A stretch of DNA of 64,000 nucleotides. Origin: Bradyrhizobium sp. NP1 (lineage in GTDB: Bacteria > Pseudomonadota > Alphaproteobacteria > Rhizobiales > Xanthobacteraceae). Below are positions 11,965 through 21,666 of the stretch, one piece after another. A program made the position numbers and the translations under genes. The notes below the pieces were generated by a model. It saw only the letters and a list, made by a program, of their open reading frames with translations. It ran no database searches and was not told the DNA's origin. Location: positions 62,001 to 126,000 of the forward strand of contig NZ_CP127385.1 in NCBI RefSeq assembly GCF_030378205.1. The letters are read 5' to 3'. Each line of letters starts with the position of its first letter. Position 1 is the stretch's first letter.

Positions 11965-12966
11965 ATGTCGGTTAAGAAAAAGCCTCTCGTTGTCGTCACG
12001 CGCAAGCTGCCGGACTCGATCGAGACGCGCATGCGCGAATTGTTCGATGCAAGGCTCAATCTCGACGATACGCCGCTGACGGAGGCGCAGCTTGCGGAAG
12101 CCGTGCGCACCGCGGACGTGCTGGTTCCGACCGTCACCGACGAGATCACCGAGGAGCTGCTCAAGCAGCCCGACTGCAAGCTGCGCCTGATCGCCAATTT
12201 CGGCAACGGCGTCGACAATATTGATGTCACCGCGGCGCATGCCCGCGGCATCACCGTCACCAACACGCCAAAAGTCCTGACCGAAGACACCGCCGACATG
12301 ACGATGGCGCTGATCCTCGCGGTGCCCAGGCGGATGATCGAGGGCACGGCGGTGCTGACCGAGGGCAAGCACTGGGCGGGCTGGTCGCCGACCTGGATGC
12401 TCGGCCACCGCATCGGGGGAAAACGGCTCGGCATCATCGGCATGGGGCGCATCGGCCAGGCCGTGGCCCGCCGCGCCCGCGCCTTTGGCCTGCAGATCCA
12501 CTATCACAACCGCCGCCCGGTGGCGCCCGTGATCGCCGAGGAACTGGGCGCGACCTACTGGGAGAGCCTCGACCAGATGCTGGCGCGGATGGACATCATC
12601 TCGGTGAACTGTCCGCATACGCCCGCGACCTTCCATCTGTTGTCGGCGCGGCGGCTCAAGCTGATCCGCAAGGAGGCCTATATCGTCAACACCGCGCGCG
12701 GCGAGGTGATCGACGAAGATACGATGGTCAGGCTGATCGAATCCGGCGACATCGGCGGCGCCGGCCTCGACGTGTACGAGAACGAGCCGGCGGTGAACCC
12801 GAAGCTGGTGCGGCTCGCCAAGCAGGGCAAGGTGACGATCCTGCCGCATATGGGCTCGGCCACCATCGAAGGCCGCGTCGAGATGGGCGAGAAGGTCATC
12901 ATCAACATCAAGACCTTCCTCGACAACCACAAGCCGCCGGACCGCGTGCTGCCGAGCATGCTGTAG
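11965..12966 (+). CDS. D-isomer-specific 2-hydroxyacid dehydrogenase (glyoxylate/hydroxypyruvate reductase type)
   Basis: NAD(P)-dependent reduction of 2-oxoacids such as glyoxylate or hydroxypyruvate. 333 residues: split catalytic domain (1-110 and the C-terminus) around a Rossmann domain with GIIGMGRIGQAVARRA (near 154-169). The catalytic Arg, Glu and His are seen in NTARGEV, DVYENEP and LPHMGSAT. GNGVDNID is the usual substrate-loop motif. The exact substrate cannot be fixed from sequence. It has its own 5' region and no cotranscribed neighbour. Confidence 0.9.
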   Translation: MSVKKKPLVVVTRKLPDSIETRMRELFDARLNLDDTPLTEAQLAEAVRTADVLVPTVTDEITEELLKQPDCKLRLIANFGNGVDNIDVTAAHARGITVTNTPKVLTEDTADMTMALILAVPRRMIEGTAVLTEGKHWAGWSPTWMLGHRIGGKRLGIIGMGRIGQAVARRARAFGLQIHYHNRRPVAPVIAEELGATYWESLDQMLARMDIISVNCPHTPATFHLLSARRLKLIRKEAYIVNTARGEVIDEDTMVRLIESGDIGGAGLDVYENEPAVNPKLVRLAKQGKVTILPHMGSATIEGRVEMGEKVIINIKTFLDNHKPPDRVLPSML

Positions 12967-13015
12967 GCGGGCGGCGGCTGTTCTGATCCAAGTTTTCAAA
13001 GAGCTACGCGATGTC

Positions 13016-13111
13016 GTCGCCCGGCTTGACCGGGCGACCCAGTATTCCAGAGACATCCGTATTCATCTGCGACGCCTGTGGAATATTGGATGCCCCGCCT
13101 TCGCGGGGCAT
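13016..13111. repeat. Three-hairpin intergenic repeat element
   Basis: Consists of GTCGCCCGG/CCGGGCGAC (13016-13038), an outer pair CAGTATTCCA/TGGAATATTGG (13040-13049 and 13078-13088), and ATGCCCCGC/GCGGGGCAT with a CTTC loop (13090-13111). This layout is the kind of palindromic element repeated through Bradyrhizobium intergenic regions. It sits between convergent genes and may also end both transcripts. Confidence 0.65.
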
Positions 13112-13133
13112 GACGGGGAAGGACGATGACGAA

Positions 13134-14054
13134 CTATGGCGCGCCACCCTTCCGCCGCTCCTGCTTGCGCCATTCCGCGACAAAGGCGACGAACGCCGCG
13201 AGCGCCGGCGGCGGCTGACGCCGGCTCGGATAATAGAGGAACGGTCCCGGAAACGGCGCACACCAATCGTCGAGCACGCTTGTGAGTTCGCCGGAGGCGA
13301 TGCCCTCGCGCACATAGCCTTCGAAAGTCAGCCAGAAGCCGAGCCCGTCACAGGCGGCGCGTTGCGCGAGCCCGGGATAGTTAACGATCAGTTTCGCCGG
13401 CGGCGATACTTTCACCACCCGCCCCGCCTTCTCGAACTCCCAGTCCAACAGCGTGCCCCGGCCGAAGCGGACGCGGATGCAACCATGGTCGAGCAGGTCC
13501 TTCGGATGCTTCGGCTTGCCGTGCCTGGCAACATAATCGGGCGAGGCCACCACGGCGTAGCGCTGCGGCGGACCGAGCGAGACCGCTATCATGTCCTGCG
13601 CCAGATGCTCGCCATAGCGCACGCCGGCGTCGTACCCTTGCGCGACCACGTCGACGAACGAGCTCTCGCCGACGATCTCGAGGTCGATCTGTGGATAGGC
13701 CTCGATGAACGGCGCGACCATCGGCGCCAGCACCAGATCGATCGCCGGCGGCGGCGCATTGATGCGCAAGCGGCCTGACGGCAGGCCGCGCAGGCCACGC
13801 ACGTGGGTGAGCGCTGCGCCGACCTCGATCAGCGCCGGCGCGACTCGCGCCAGCAGCATTTCGCCGGCTTCGGTGAGCGCCACGCTGCGGGTGGTGCGGT
13901 TCATCAGGCGCACGCCGAGGCGCTCCTCCAGGTCGCGCAGGCGCTGGCTGAGGCTCGAGACCGAGACGCGGCTCTCCACCGCCGCGCGGCGGAAGCTTCT
14001 GAAACGGGCGACGGCGACGAAGGCGTCGAGATCGCGGAGATCGGGCACGGCCAT
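13134..14054 (-). CDS. LysR-family transcriptional regulator
   Basis: 306 residues: winged helix-turn-helix at 1-65 (FVAVARFRSFRRAAVESRVSVSSL-type helix) and a LysR substrate-binding domain from about 90. It resembles the group that controls adjacent oxidoreductases. It is divergent from the aldo/keto reductase gene at 14179 with 124 bases between; that gap and the pairing suggest it regulates the reductase and itself. The effector is unknown. The last residues are basic (WRKQERRKGG), possibly an unstructured tail. Confidence 0.88.
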   Translation of the reverse strand: MAVPDLRDLDAFVAVARFRSFRRAAVESRVSVSSLSQRLRDLEERLGVRLMNRTTRSVALTEAGEMLLARVAPALIEVGAALTHVRGLRGLPSGRLRINAPPPAIDLVLAPMVAPFIEAYPQIDLEIVGESSFVDVVAQGYDAGVRYGEHLAQDMIAVSLGPPQRYAVVASPDYVARHGKPKHPKDLLDHGCIRVRFGRGTLLDWEFEKAGRVVKVSPPAKLIVNYPGLAQRAACDGLGFWLTFEGYVREGIASGELTSVLDDWCAPFPGPFLYYPSRRQPPPALAAFVAFVAEWRKQERRKGGAP

Positions 14055-14178
14055 TGTTCAATATAATGAACAAGCTCTTTAGTATTGTCCAGCTTATCGC
14101 CTCAATGGAAAGGGCGCATATCGGCGGCACCAGATAACCGCGCGGGATGCCCCCGCGGCACCTTTCAGGAGAGCGATC

Positions 14179-15180
14179 ATGGAACAGCGCAAACTCGGTT
14201 CAACCGGCCCCACCGTCTCCGCCATCGGGCTCGGCTGCATGGGCATGTCGGATTTCTACGGCCCCACCGATCGCAGCGAGAGCGTCGCAACCATTCATGC
14301 TGCGCTCGATGCCGGCATCACCCTGCTCGACACCGGTGATTTCTACGGCATGGGTCACAACGAGATGCTGATCCGCGAGGCACTTATCGGCCGCAACCGC
14401 GACAAGGTGCAGATCTCGGTGAAGTTCGGCGCGCTGCGCGACATCGAGAAGAATTTTCTCGGCTATGACAGCCGGCCGGCGGCAGTGAAGAATTTTCTCG
14501 CCTATTCGCTGCAGCGGCTCGGCGTCGATCATATCGACATCTACCGTCCGGCGCGGCTCGACCCGGATGTGGCGATCGAGGAAACGGTCGGCGCGATCGC
14601 GGACATGATCAAGGCCGGCCATGTCAGGCATATCGGCTTGTCCGAAGTGGGCTCCGAGACGATCCGCCGCGCGCATGCGACCCATCCGATCGCCGATCTG
14701 CAGATCGAATATTCGCTGGTGTCGCGCGGCATCGAGAGCGACATCCTGAAAACCTGCCGCGAGCTCGGCATCGGCATCACGGCCTACGGCGTGCTGTCGC
14801 GCGGATTGATCTCGGGCCACTGGTCGAAAGATCGCGGCAAGGCCGACTTCCGCGGCCGCAGCCCGCGCTTCCAGGGCGAGAATCTCGACGCCAATCTGGC
14901 GCTGGTCGATACGCTGCGCGCGATTGCCGCCGATGTCGGCGCTTCACCGGCGCAGGTCGCAATCGCCTGGGTCAAGGCGCAAGGCGCCGACATCGTGCCG
15001 CTGGTCGGTGCGCGCCGCCGCGACCGCCTCACCGAGGCCCTCGGCGCGCTCGAGGTGAAGCTGACGCCGAAGCATCTTGCCGCGCTCGCCAAGGCGTTTC
15101 CGCCCGGCGTCGCATCGGGCGAGCGCTATCCGGAATCGCAGCTCGCGCACATGGACAGCGAAAGGCCGATGACGAGGTGA
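14179..15180 (+). CDS. Aldo/keto reductase
   Basis: NADPH-dependent oxidoreductase with a TIM-barrel fold, 333 residues. Visible landmarks: [16 protein letters not shown] near the start, catalytic Asp-Tyr in [17 protein letters not shown], Lys in VQISVKFG, and the cofactor-binding end [19 protein letters not shown]. The position normally holding the fourth catalytic residue (His in YYxHRxDP of related enzymes) reads YRPARLDP. The ribosome site CAGGAGAG lies 8 bases before ATG 14179. The substrate is unknown. It is probably controlled by the divergent LysR gene. Confidence 0.9.
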   Translation: MEQRKLGSTGPTVSAIGLGCMGMSDFYGPTDRSESVATIHAALDAGITLLDTGDFYGMGHNEMLIREALIGRNRDKVQISVKFGALRDIEKNFLGYDSRPAAVKNFLAYSLQRLGVDHIDIYRPARLDPDVAIEETVGAIADMIKAGHVRHIGLSEVGSETIRRAHATHPIADLQIEYSLVSRGIESDILKTCRELGIGITAYGVLSRGLISGHWSKDRGKADFRGRSPRFQGENLDANLALVDTLRAIAADVGASPAQVAIAWVKAQGADIVPLVGARRRDRLTEALGALEVKLTPKHLAALAKAFPPGVASGERYPESQLAHMDSERPMTR

Positions 15181-15191
15181 GGCTCCCTGCC

Positions 15192-15334
15192 ACCCTCCCC
15201 TGGAGGGGGAGGGTCGGCTCTCATTGAGCAAAGCGAAATGTGAGACGGGGTGGGGTGAAATTACCGAGCGAGGGCTCACCCCACCCCGATCGCTCATTTT
15301 ATTCGCGATCGACCCTCCCCCTCCAGGGGAGGGT
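15192..15334. repeat. Long cruciform-like intergenic repeat with perfect 25-bp ends
   Basis: The 25 bases at 15192-15216 are the exact reverse complement of 15310-15334 (the arms begin ACCCTCCCC and end GGGGAGGGT). Inside lies a second inverted pair GGGGTGGGGTGA / TCACCCCACCCC and an AT-richer loop with GAGCAAA and GCTCATT. The whole could fold into one 143-base hairpin. The ends and the G-rich inner arms resemble a family of Bradyrhizobium/Rhodopseudomonas intergenic repeats. It lies between convergent genes. Confidence 0.85.
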
Positions 15335-15357
15335 AAGAGGACAAATCGAGCTCGCAA

Positions 15358-16158
15358 CTACCTATGCCCGCTCAGATCGGTGACGATCGCGTTGTCGCCG
15401 TTGAGCGGGTTTTGCGGATCGCGCGCATAGCGCAGCGTCTCGAAGCGCATGGTGCGCGCATCGATCATCAACAACCGGCCCACCAGGCCCTCGCCGAATC
15501 CGACGATCTCGCGGATCGCCTCCAGCGCCATCATCGAACCCAGCACACCGGCGAGCGCCCCTAACACCCCGGCTTCCGCGCAAGGTGGCACCGTGCCGGG
15601 CGGCGGCGGCTCGGGAAACAGGCAGCGATAGGTCGGGTTGAACTCGCCTTGCGCGTTCTGCTCATGCGCGCGGATCGTGGTCAGCGATCCATCGAAGGTG
15701 CCGAGCGCGGCGGTGATGAGCGGTCGCGCCGCCAGGAAGCAGGCATCTGAAACCAGATAACGGGTCTCGAAATTGTCGGAGCCGTCGAGCACGAGATCAT
15801 AGCCGCCGATCAGCGCCAGCGCGTTGTTGGCGTTGATCCGCGTCGCGTGCGCGGCGAATTCGACATGCGGGTTGAGCGCCTCGATCTGCTCGGCGGCGCT
15901 GTCGACCTTGGGCTTGCCGATGTCGCGCGTGGTGTGGATGATCTGGCGCTGCAGGTTGGAGAGCGAGACGACGTCGTCATCGACCACCCCGAGCCGGCCG
16001 ACGCCGGCCGCCGCAAGGTACATCAGAGCCGGCGCGCCGAGACCGCCGGCGCCGATCACGAGCACGGAGGCTTCCTTCAGCGCGGCCTGTCCGGGTCCGC
16101 CGACCTCGTGCAGCACGATGTGGCGGGCATAGCGTTCGAGTTCGTCGGCGGTCAGCAT
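15358..16158 (-). CDS. moeB: HesA/MoeB/ThiF-family E1-like adenylyltransferase
   Basis: Adenylates the C-terminal glycine of a ubiquitin-like sulfur carrier (MoaD or ThiS) for molybdopterin or thiazole synthesis. 266 residues, close to MoeB size. The ATP site is VIGAGGLGAPALMYLAAAGVG, with the DDDVVSLSNLQRQIIH metal/ATP loop and DGSDNFETRYLV. The conserved cysteine of the crossover loop is in PPCAEAGVLG. The two CxxC zinc pairs of E. coli MoeB are not intact (only TYRC, and no C-terminal pair). The start at 16158 is ATG; function in MoCo versus thiamine is inferred. Confidence 0.82.
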   Translation of the reverse strand: MLTADELERYARHIVLHEVGGPGQAALKEASVLVIGAGGLGAPALMYLAAAGVGRLGVVDDDVVSLSNLQRQIIHTTRDIGKPKVDSAAEQIEALNPHVEFAAHATRINANNALALIGGYDLVLDGSDNFETRYLVSDACFLAARPLITAALGTFDGSLTTIRAHEQNAQGEFNPTYRCLFPEPPPPGTVPPCAEAGVLGALAGVLGSMMALEAIREIVGFGEGLVGRLLMIDARTMRFETLRYARDPQNPLNGDNAIVTDLSGHR

Positions 16159-16299
16159 CTTCGCTCGGTTCCTCGTCTCACCATCGCCGATCCTCTACCC
16201 TGAGGATACCGCGCCATCTCCTGAACCCCGGCACCGTTGTTGCCGACCAAATAGATGTGTTTCATTATCGAGCTATTCAATCACCTTCCGGGATTTGTC

Positions 16300-17664
16300 A
16301 TGAGACCGCGGTTCGCAGCAACACTGATATTCGTCGCCGCGGCCTCTTCCGCGCAGGCGCAGATGACCGCGCCGACGACCGCGGGCGCCCGGCCGAAGAC
16401 GGTCGCCACCGTGCCGGTCAAGCCGCCGGCGACCCAGACGCCCGCCGATACCGCCAATGCGATGGCGCAGGCCGAGCGGCTCGCGCTGCAGTCGGACCTC
16501 GCCTGGGTCGGCCAGTATAACGGCGCGATATCAGGCGATGTCAGCGAGCGCATGGTCGCCGCCATCAAGGAGTTCCAAAAGGAGCGCGGCGGCAAGCCGA
16601 CCGGCGTGCTCAATCCGCAGGAGCGCAGCGTGCTGGCCGAGACGGCGCGGCGGCGGCAGGACAATGTCGGCTGGAGGATCGTCACCGAGCCGACGACCGG
16701 CGCGCGGCTCGGCATCCCATCAAAGCTGGTGCCGCAGCTCGCGAGCGACGCCAATGGCGCGAAATGGACCTCGCCGACCGGCACGGTGCAGATCGTGCTG
16801 GCACGGCGCAAGGAGGCAGGCCCCACCACCGCAAAACTCGCCGAGCGCGAGAAGAGGGAGCCGGCGGGCCGGCAGATCGACTACAGCGTGGTCAAGCCCG
16901 ATTTCTTCGTGCTGTCCGGGCTGCAAGGCCTGAAGAAATTCTACCTGCGCGGCACCTTCAAGGGCGACGAGGTGCGCATTCTCACCATCCTCTACGACCA
17001 GGCGATGGAGAACACCGTGGAGCCGGTGGTGATCGCGATGTCGAGCGCCTTCAACCCGTTCCCATCAGGCGCGCAGGCCGGACCGCCGCCGCGCAAGACC
17101 GTCGACTACGGCACCGGCATCGTGGTCAGCGACGACGGCGCTGTCGTCACCGACCGCGAGATCGCCGACGGCTGCCTCGCGATCACCATTGGCGGCCTCG
17201 GCCAGGCCGAACGCGTTGCCGATGACCGGGAGCGCGGGCTCGCCTTGCTGCGCATCTATGGCGCGCACGGGTTGAAGCCGCTCGGCGTCGCTGGCCACAG
17301 CGCCAAGGCGGCCGTCGAACTTTCCGGGATCGCCGATCCGCAAAGCCAGGGTGGCGGCGCGGCCGCAAGCAGCGTCAAGGCCTCGGTCTCCCCGGTCGGC
17401 GCGGGCGGAGATCTTGCGCTGTCGCCGCCGCCGGGTCCGGGCTTTTCCGGCGCCGCCGCAATCGAGGACGGCCAGTTCGCCGGGATCGCACTGCTCAAGC
17501 CGGCCCTGGTCGCGGGACCGGCGAACGCCACCCCGTCGGCACAGGCCGTGCTGGTGTCACCCGACGGCGTCCAGGAGTTTCTCAAGGCCAGCGGCGTCAC
17601 GGTATCGGCCGGTGGCACGGACGCCAAAGCCGCCGCGGTGCGCGTGATCTGCGTGCGGAAGTAG
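16300..17664 (+). CDS. Secreted peptidoglycan-binding protein with a degenerate trypsin-like domain
   Basis: 454 residues from ATG 16300, chosen because it begins a clean signal peptide (MRPRFAATLIFVAAASSAQA). A peptidoglycan-binding-1 repeat follows (about 57-110: LQSDLAWVGQYNGAISGDVSERMVAAIKEFQ-type). The C-terminal half from about 265 looks like an S1C/trypsin-like domain: GTGIVVSDDGAVVTD near 271-285 and GFSGAAAIEDGQFAGIALL near 381. The catalytic His expected after VVT(N) is replaced (TDREIADGC), and the Ser motif reads GFSGAA instead of GNSGGP, so protease activity is unlikely. Probably an envelope protein; the role is unknown. Confidence 0.75.
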   Translation: MRPRFAATLIFVAAASSAQAQMTAPTTAGARPKTVATVPVKPPATQTPADTANAMAQAERLALQSDLAWVGQYNGAISGDVSERMVAAIKEFQKERGGKPTGVLNPQERSVLAETARRRQDNVGWRIVTEPTTGARLGIPSKLVPQLASDANGAKWTSPTGTVQIVLARRKEAGPTTAKLAEREKREPAGRQIDYSVVKPDFFVLSGLQGLKKFYLRGTFKGDEVRILTILYDQAMENTVEPVVIAMSSAFNPFPSGAQAGPPPRKTVDYGTGIVVSDDGAVVTDREIADGCLAITIGGLGQAERVADDRERGLALLRIYGAHGLKPLGVAGHSAKAAVELSGIADPQSQGGGAAASSVKASVSPVGAGGDLALSPPPGPGFSGAAAIEDGQFAGIALLKPALVAGPANATPSAQAVLVSPDGVQEFLKASGVTVSAGGTDAKAAAVRVICVRK

Positions 17665-17772
17665 CGGGGGCTGCGCGAGGCCCAGGCGGGTCCCCACTGG
17701 ATAGCCGAAACGTTCGACCACAGCGGCTGCTGATTCGAACTTCCCGCTATTCCACCCTGGCGTCAGACCGAA

Positions 17773-17796
17773 CTGGTTGAGCTTCGGCTCAACCAG
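17773..17796. terminator. UUCG-capped hairpin between convergent genes
   Basis: CTGGTTGAGC, TTCG, GCTCAACCAG forms a perfect 10-bp stem with a stable tetraloop, midway between the stop of the secreted protein and the stop of the GNAT gene. It lacks a T tract, but its place suggests a bidirectional 3'-end element. Confidence 0.5.
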
Positions 17797-17806
17797 CCTT
17801 CACGCG

Positions 17807-18325
17807 TCACTTTCCATTTTTCCGCTTTGACTGGCCGTTGTGGTGTGGGATCTCGACATGGTCGACGAATTCGGCGCCGGTCTTCTGCTTGACGCGGCGA
17901 GACGCCGTGTTGGAAGCCGCGTTGCAGACGTAGAAGCTCTCGATCCCGAGAGTGGTGAAAGCGAAGTCGTTGACCGCCGCGACGGCCTCCGTCATTAGCC
18001 CCTTGTTCCAATACGGCTCCGCGAGCCAAAATCCGCGATTGCCCTTCGGCGCGTCGGAGCCGGGGCGGAAGCGGATGTTTCCGATGGCCTCGCCATCGCC
18101 TGATCGCAGCACCAGCACCCAGTTGTAGATTTCTGCGGTGGCAGCGGCCTGAAGCTCCAGCCTGATGAACGTCTCCGCACCGTCGTCGGGATACGGCCAG
18201 GGCACGACGGTCGCGAGATTCTGGATGATGTTCCAGTTGTTGAAGTGGCGCTGGATGGCCGGCGCATCATCAAGTGAAAGCGGTCGCAGGATCAAACGCG
18301 GTGTTTGCAGCACTGGCACGTTCAT
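17807..18325 (-). CDS. GNAT-family acetyltransferase, RimJ/RimL type
   Basis: 172 residues. The N-terminus LQTPRLILRPLSLDDAPAIQRHF is the RimJ/RimL start, followed by IGNIRFRPG, the acyl-CoA motif region GFWLAEPYWNKGLMTEAVAAVNDFAF and NTASRRVKQKTGAEFV. Such enzymes acetylate protein N-termini or small amines; the target here is unknown. The C-terminus is basic (NGQSKRKNGK). It starts 90 bases past mutM on the opposite-facing side and converges on the secreted protein. Confidence 0.85.
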   Translation of the reverse strand: MNVPVLQTPRLILRPLSLDDAPAIQRHFNNWNIIQNLATVVPWPYPDDGAETFIRLELQAAATAEIYNWVLVLRSGDGEAIGNIRFRPGSDAPKGNRGFWLAEPYWNKGLMTEAVAAVNDFAFTTLGIESFYVCNAASNTASRRVKQKTGAEFVDHVEIPHHNGQSKRKNGK

Positions 18326-18344
18326 GGCGTTTCAATCCGTCCAG

Positions 18345-19235
18345 CTACTTCTGGCATTTGGGGCACCAGAAGGTCGAGCGCCCGTTCTGGGTGAAGCGGC
18401 GGACGATGCCGCCGCAGCCGCGTGCCTGGCACTTCTCGCCCTCGCGGTCATAGACCTGGAACGAATGCTGGAAATAGCCGAGCTCGCCCGTGGTCTGGCG
18501 ATGATCGCGCAGCGACGAGCCGCCGGCCTTGATCGCCTGATTGAGCACCGCGTGGATCGCCTCCACCAGCCGCCGCGCATGATCGGTCGGCTCACCTTTC
18601 TTGGTCGATAGCGTGGCGGCAAGCCGCCGCGGCGCGAGATGCGCGCGGAACAGCGCCTCGCAGACATAGATGTTGCCAAGCCCCGCCACCACGCGCTGGT
18701 CGAGCAGCGCCGCCTTCAGGCTCGTCTTCTTGTTGTGACAGGCGCGCGCCAGCATCGCGGCGTCGAACTCGTTGCCGAGCGGCTCGGGACCGAGCCCCTT
18801 GAGCAGCGGCTCGTCTTCCAGCGCGTTGCGCGCGATCACCTTCATGTAGCCGAAGCGGCGGGGGTCGTTGAAGATCACGTCGGCGCCGGATGACATCCGG
18901 AACAGCACATGGTCATGCGCGCGATCCTCGCTGCGCGGATGATGGAATTGGCCGGGCTGGTCGCCGGCCGCGCCATCGCCGTTCCTGACGACGCGGAACG
19001 AGCCCGACATGCCCAGATGCATCAACAGCACGTCGCCGGAGGCGAGATCGGCCATCAGGTATTTGGCGCGCCGGCCGAGCCCGGTGACGGTCTGGCCCTG
19101 CAGCCGCGCGACGAAATCCTTCTGAAACGGAAACCTCAGGTCGCCGCGCCGGGCCTCCGCTTTCAGGATTCTCGCGCCTTCCATGGCCGGCTGCAGGCCG
19201 CGACGAACAGTCTCGACTTCGGGCAGTTCAGGCAT
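18345..19235 (-). CDS. mutM: Formamidopyrimidine-DNA glycosylase (8-oxoguanine repair)
   Basis: Bifunctional glycosylase/AP lyase that removes 8-oxoG and FaPy lesions. 296 residues beginning [14 protein letters not shown], with Pro2 (after Met removal) as nucleophile and Glu3 as catalytic acid. The helix-two-turn-helix ([20 protein letters not shown]) and a C-terminal zinc finger with four Cys (CQARGCGG...WCPKCQK) are intact. It is divergent from ubiE with 77 bases between, the common order in rhizobia. Confidence 0.97.
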   Translation of the reverse strand: MPELPEVETVRRGLQPAMEGARILKAEARRGDLRFPFQKDFVARLQGQTVTGLGRRAKYLMADLASGDVLLMHLGMSGSFRVVRNGDGAAGDQPGQFHHPRSEDRAHDHVLFRMSSGADVIFNDPRRFGYMKVIARNALEDEPLLKGLGPEPLGNEFDAAMLARACHNKKTSLKAALLDQRVVAGLGNIYVCEALFRAHLAPRRLAATLSTKKGEPTDHARRLVEAIHAVLNQAIKAGGSSLRDHRQTTGELGYFQHSFQVYDREGEKCQARGCGGIVRRFTQNGRSTFWCPKCQK

Positions 19236-19312
19236 TCTTGTTCACCTTACGACGGTGACGTGATAGCGCCATTGCGGCGGGGACGCTATGGTCCCGGCGC
19301 GAGGAGTTCAGT

Positions 19313-20095
19313 GTGACAGATCGGTTGAGTGCGATGGATCGGCCGGAAGAAACCACCCATTTCGGTTACCGCGACGTCCCCCTGCAGGACAAGCAGGCCA
19401 TGGTGAACGACGTGTTTCACAGCGTGGCACAGCGCTATGACCTGATGAACGATCTGATGTCGATGGGCCTGCACCGGGTCTGGAAAGACATCATGATCGA
19501 CCAGCTTGATCCGCCGCGCGGCGAGCGGCCGTTCAGGCTGCTCGATGTCGCCGGCGGCACCGGCGACATCGCGTTCCGCGCAGCAAAGGAGGCGGGCCCG
19601 AACTTCCACGCTACCGTCTGCGATATCAATGCCGACATGCTCGGGGTCGGGCGCGAGCGCGCCGTCGCGCAACACCTCGACGACAAGGTGTCGTTCGTGG
19701 AGGGCAATGCGGAGGCGCTGGGCTTTCCCGACCGCTCTTTCGACGCCTACACGATCGCCTTCGGCATCCGCAACGTGCCGCGGATCGATGCCGCACTGCG
19801 CGAGGCCTACCGCGTGCTCAGACCCGGCAGCCGCTTCCTGTGTCTCGAGTTCTCCACCGTCGACGTGCCCGGACTCGACCGGCTCTATGAGCTCTTCTCT
19901 TTCAGGGTCATTCCGCCACTCGGCCGCCTGGTGACGGGCGATGCCGAGTCCTATCAGTATCTCGTCGAATCGATCCGCAAGTTTCCCAGAGCCGGCGCCT
20001 TCGCGGACATGATCCGCGCCGCCGGCTTCTCCCGCGTCAACTGGCAAAGCCTTTCCGGCGGCATCGTGGCACTGCATTCGGGCTGGCGTTTGTGA
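19313..20095 (+). CDS. ubiE: Demethylmenaquinone/2-methoxy-6-polyprenyl-1,4-benzoquinol methyltransferase
   Basis: SAM-dependent C-methyltransferase of ubiquinone synthesis. 260 residues with the SAM site [15 protein letters not shown], the UbiE signature [17 protein letters not shown], and the [12 protein letters not shown] / [13 protein letters not shown] end motifs. The start is GTG 19313, supported by GAGGAG at 19301-19306. Its stop overlaps the GTG of ubiB by 4 bases, so the two are translationally coupled. Confidence 0.97.
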   Translation: MTDRLSAMDRPEETTHFGYRDVPLQDKQAMVNDVFHSVAQRYDLMNDLMSMGLHRVWKDIMIDQLDPPRGERPFRLLDVAGGTGDIAFRAAKEAGPNFHATVCDINADMLGVGRERAVAQHLDDKVSFVEGNAEALGFPDRSFDAYTIAFGIRNVPRIDAALREAYRVLRPGSRFLCLEFSTVDVPGLDRLYELFSFRVIPPLGRLVTGDAESYQYLVESIRKFPRAGAFADMIRAAGFSRVNWQSLSGGIVALHSGWRL

Positions 20096-21666
20096 TTTCA
20101 GCAGCCACTCACATCGGACGCGTGCTGCGCGCCGGCTTCATCTTCGCGCGCGAGGGCGTGTTCGGCGCTGTCGATCCCTCGCTGGTGCCGCCACCCGGAC
20201 AACTCGCGCTCAAACTCGCGCGACTGATCGAGCGGCGCGGCGCCAAGTCGGGCCCTCGATTGTCCCGGGCGCTGACGCGGATGGGCCCGGCCTACCTGAA
20301 GCTCGGCCAGTTTCTCGCCACCCGCCCCGACGTCGTCGGCGTCATCATGGCGCGCGATCTCGAGAGCCTGCAGGACCGCCTGCCGCCGTTTCCGCAACAC
20401 GAGGCCGAGGTCGTGATCACGGCTTCGCTGGAACGGCCGGTTTCGCAGGCCTTTGCCAGCCTGGGTCCGCCGGTTGCGGCGGCCTCGATCGCACAGGTGC
20501 ATCGCGGCGAGGTGCTGCGCGACGGCGTGCGCCATCCGGTCGCGGTGAAGGTGCTGCGCCCCAATGTCGCCGCGCGCTTCCGGCGCGACCTTTCGGATTT
20601 CTTCTTCGTCGCGCACAAGGCGGAAGCCCATTCCGCGGAAGCGCGCCGGCTGCGGCTGGTCGAGGTGATCAACACCATGTCGCGCTCGGTCGCGATGGAG
20701 ATGGATCTGCGGCTGGAGGCGGCCGCGCTCTCCGAGATGGCGGAGAACACCCGCGACGATCCGGATTTCCGCGTGCCGTCGGTCGACTGGGACCGCACCA
20801 CGCATAATGTGCTGACGATGGAATGGGTCGACGGCATCGCGCTGTCCGACCATGACGGGCTTGCGCGCGCGCAGGTCGACCTGCCCGATCTCGGGCGCAA
20901 GGTGATCCAGAGCTTTCTGCGCCACGCGCTGCGCGACGGCTTCTTCCATGCCGACATGCACCCCGGCAATTTGTTCCTCGACGAGCAGGGGCGGCTGGTC
21001 GCGGTCGATTTCGGCATCATGGGCCGGCTCGGCGCCAAGGAGCGGCGCTTCCTCGCCGAAATCCTGCTCGGCTTCATCACGCGCGATTACCGCCGCGTCG
21101 CCGAGGTGCATTTCGAGGCCGGCTACGTCCCCGCGCATCATTCGGTGGAGAATTTCGCGCAGGCGATCCGCGCCATCGGCGAGCCGATCCACAATCGCAC
21201 CGCCGAAGAAATCTCGATGGCCAAGCTGCTCACACTGCTGCTCGAGGTCACCGGCCTGTTCGACATGCGCACCCGGCCCGAGCTGATCCTGTTGCAGAAG
21301 ACCATGGTGGTGGTCGAAGGCGTGGCGCGCTCGTTCGATCCCAAGCTCGACATCTGGCGGATCGCCGATCCGGTGGTGCGCGAGTGGATCGAGCGCAATC
21401 TGGGTCCCATAGGCCGCATCCAGGGCGCGATGTCCGGCGCCAGCGACCTCGCCCGCGTCGCGGCCGGCCTGCCGCGGATTACAAGCCGCGCGTTGGCCGT
21501 GCTGGAGCAGCTCGAGACCATGACGCGCGAGGGCGTGCTGCTGTCGCCGGAGACGATCGCGGCGATGGGCCAGACCGAGGCCAAAAAGAACCGCTGGCGC
21601 ACGCTGGCGCTGTGGATCATTGCCGGCACGTTCATCGCGATCCTGGTCGCCATCCGGCAATTGTGA
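20092..21666 (+). CDS. ubiB: UbiB, atypical kinase/ATPase for ubiquinone biosynthesis
   Basis: Membrane-associated protein-kinase-like ATPase (ADCK/COQ8 family) that supports the ubiquinone assembly complex. 524 residues: the family's KxGQ motif in [15 protein letters not shown], an Ala-rich loop ([13 protein letters not shown]), catalytic [10 protein letters not shown] and the metal-binding VAVDFGIMG. One or two C-terminal transmembrane helices ([18 protein letters not shown]) anchor it. Coupled to ubiE by a GTGA overlap. Its stop codon is part of the likely -35 of coaBC. Confidence 0.96.
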   Translation: MISAATHIGRVLRAGFIFAREGVFGAVDPSLVPPPGQLALKLARLIERRGAKSGPRLSRALTRMGPAYLKLGQFLATRPDVVGVIMARDLESLQDRLPPFPQHEAEVVITASLERPVSQAFASLGPPVAAASIAQVHRGEVLRDGVRHPVAVKVLRPNVAARFRRDLSDFFFVAHKAEAHSAEARRLRLVEVINTMSRSVAMEMDLRLEAAALSEMAENTRDDPDFRVPSVDWDRTTHNVLTMEWVDGIALSDHDGLARAQVDLPDLGRKVIQSFLRHALRDGFFHADMHPGNLFLDEQGRLVAVDFGIMGRLGAKERRFLAEILLGFITRDYRRVAEVHFEAGYVPAHHSVENFAQAIRAIGEPIHNRTAEEISMAKLLTLLLEVTGLFDMRTRPELILLQKTMVVVEGVARSFDPKLDIWRIADPVVREWIERNLGPIGRIQGAMSGASDLARVAAGLPRITSRALAVLEQLETMTREGVLLSPETIAAMGQTEAKKNRWRTLALWIIAGTFIAILVAIRQL

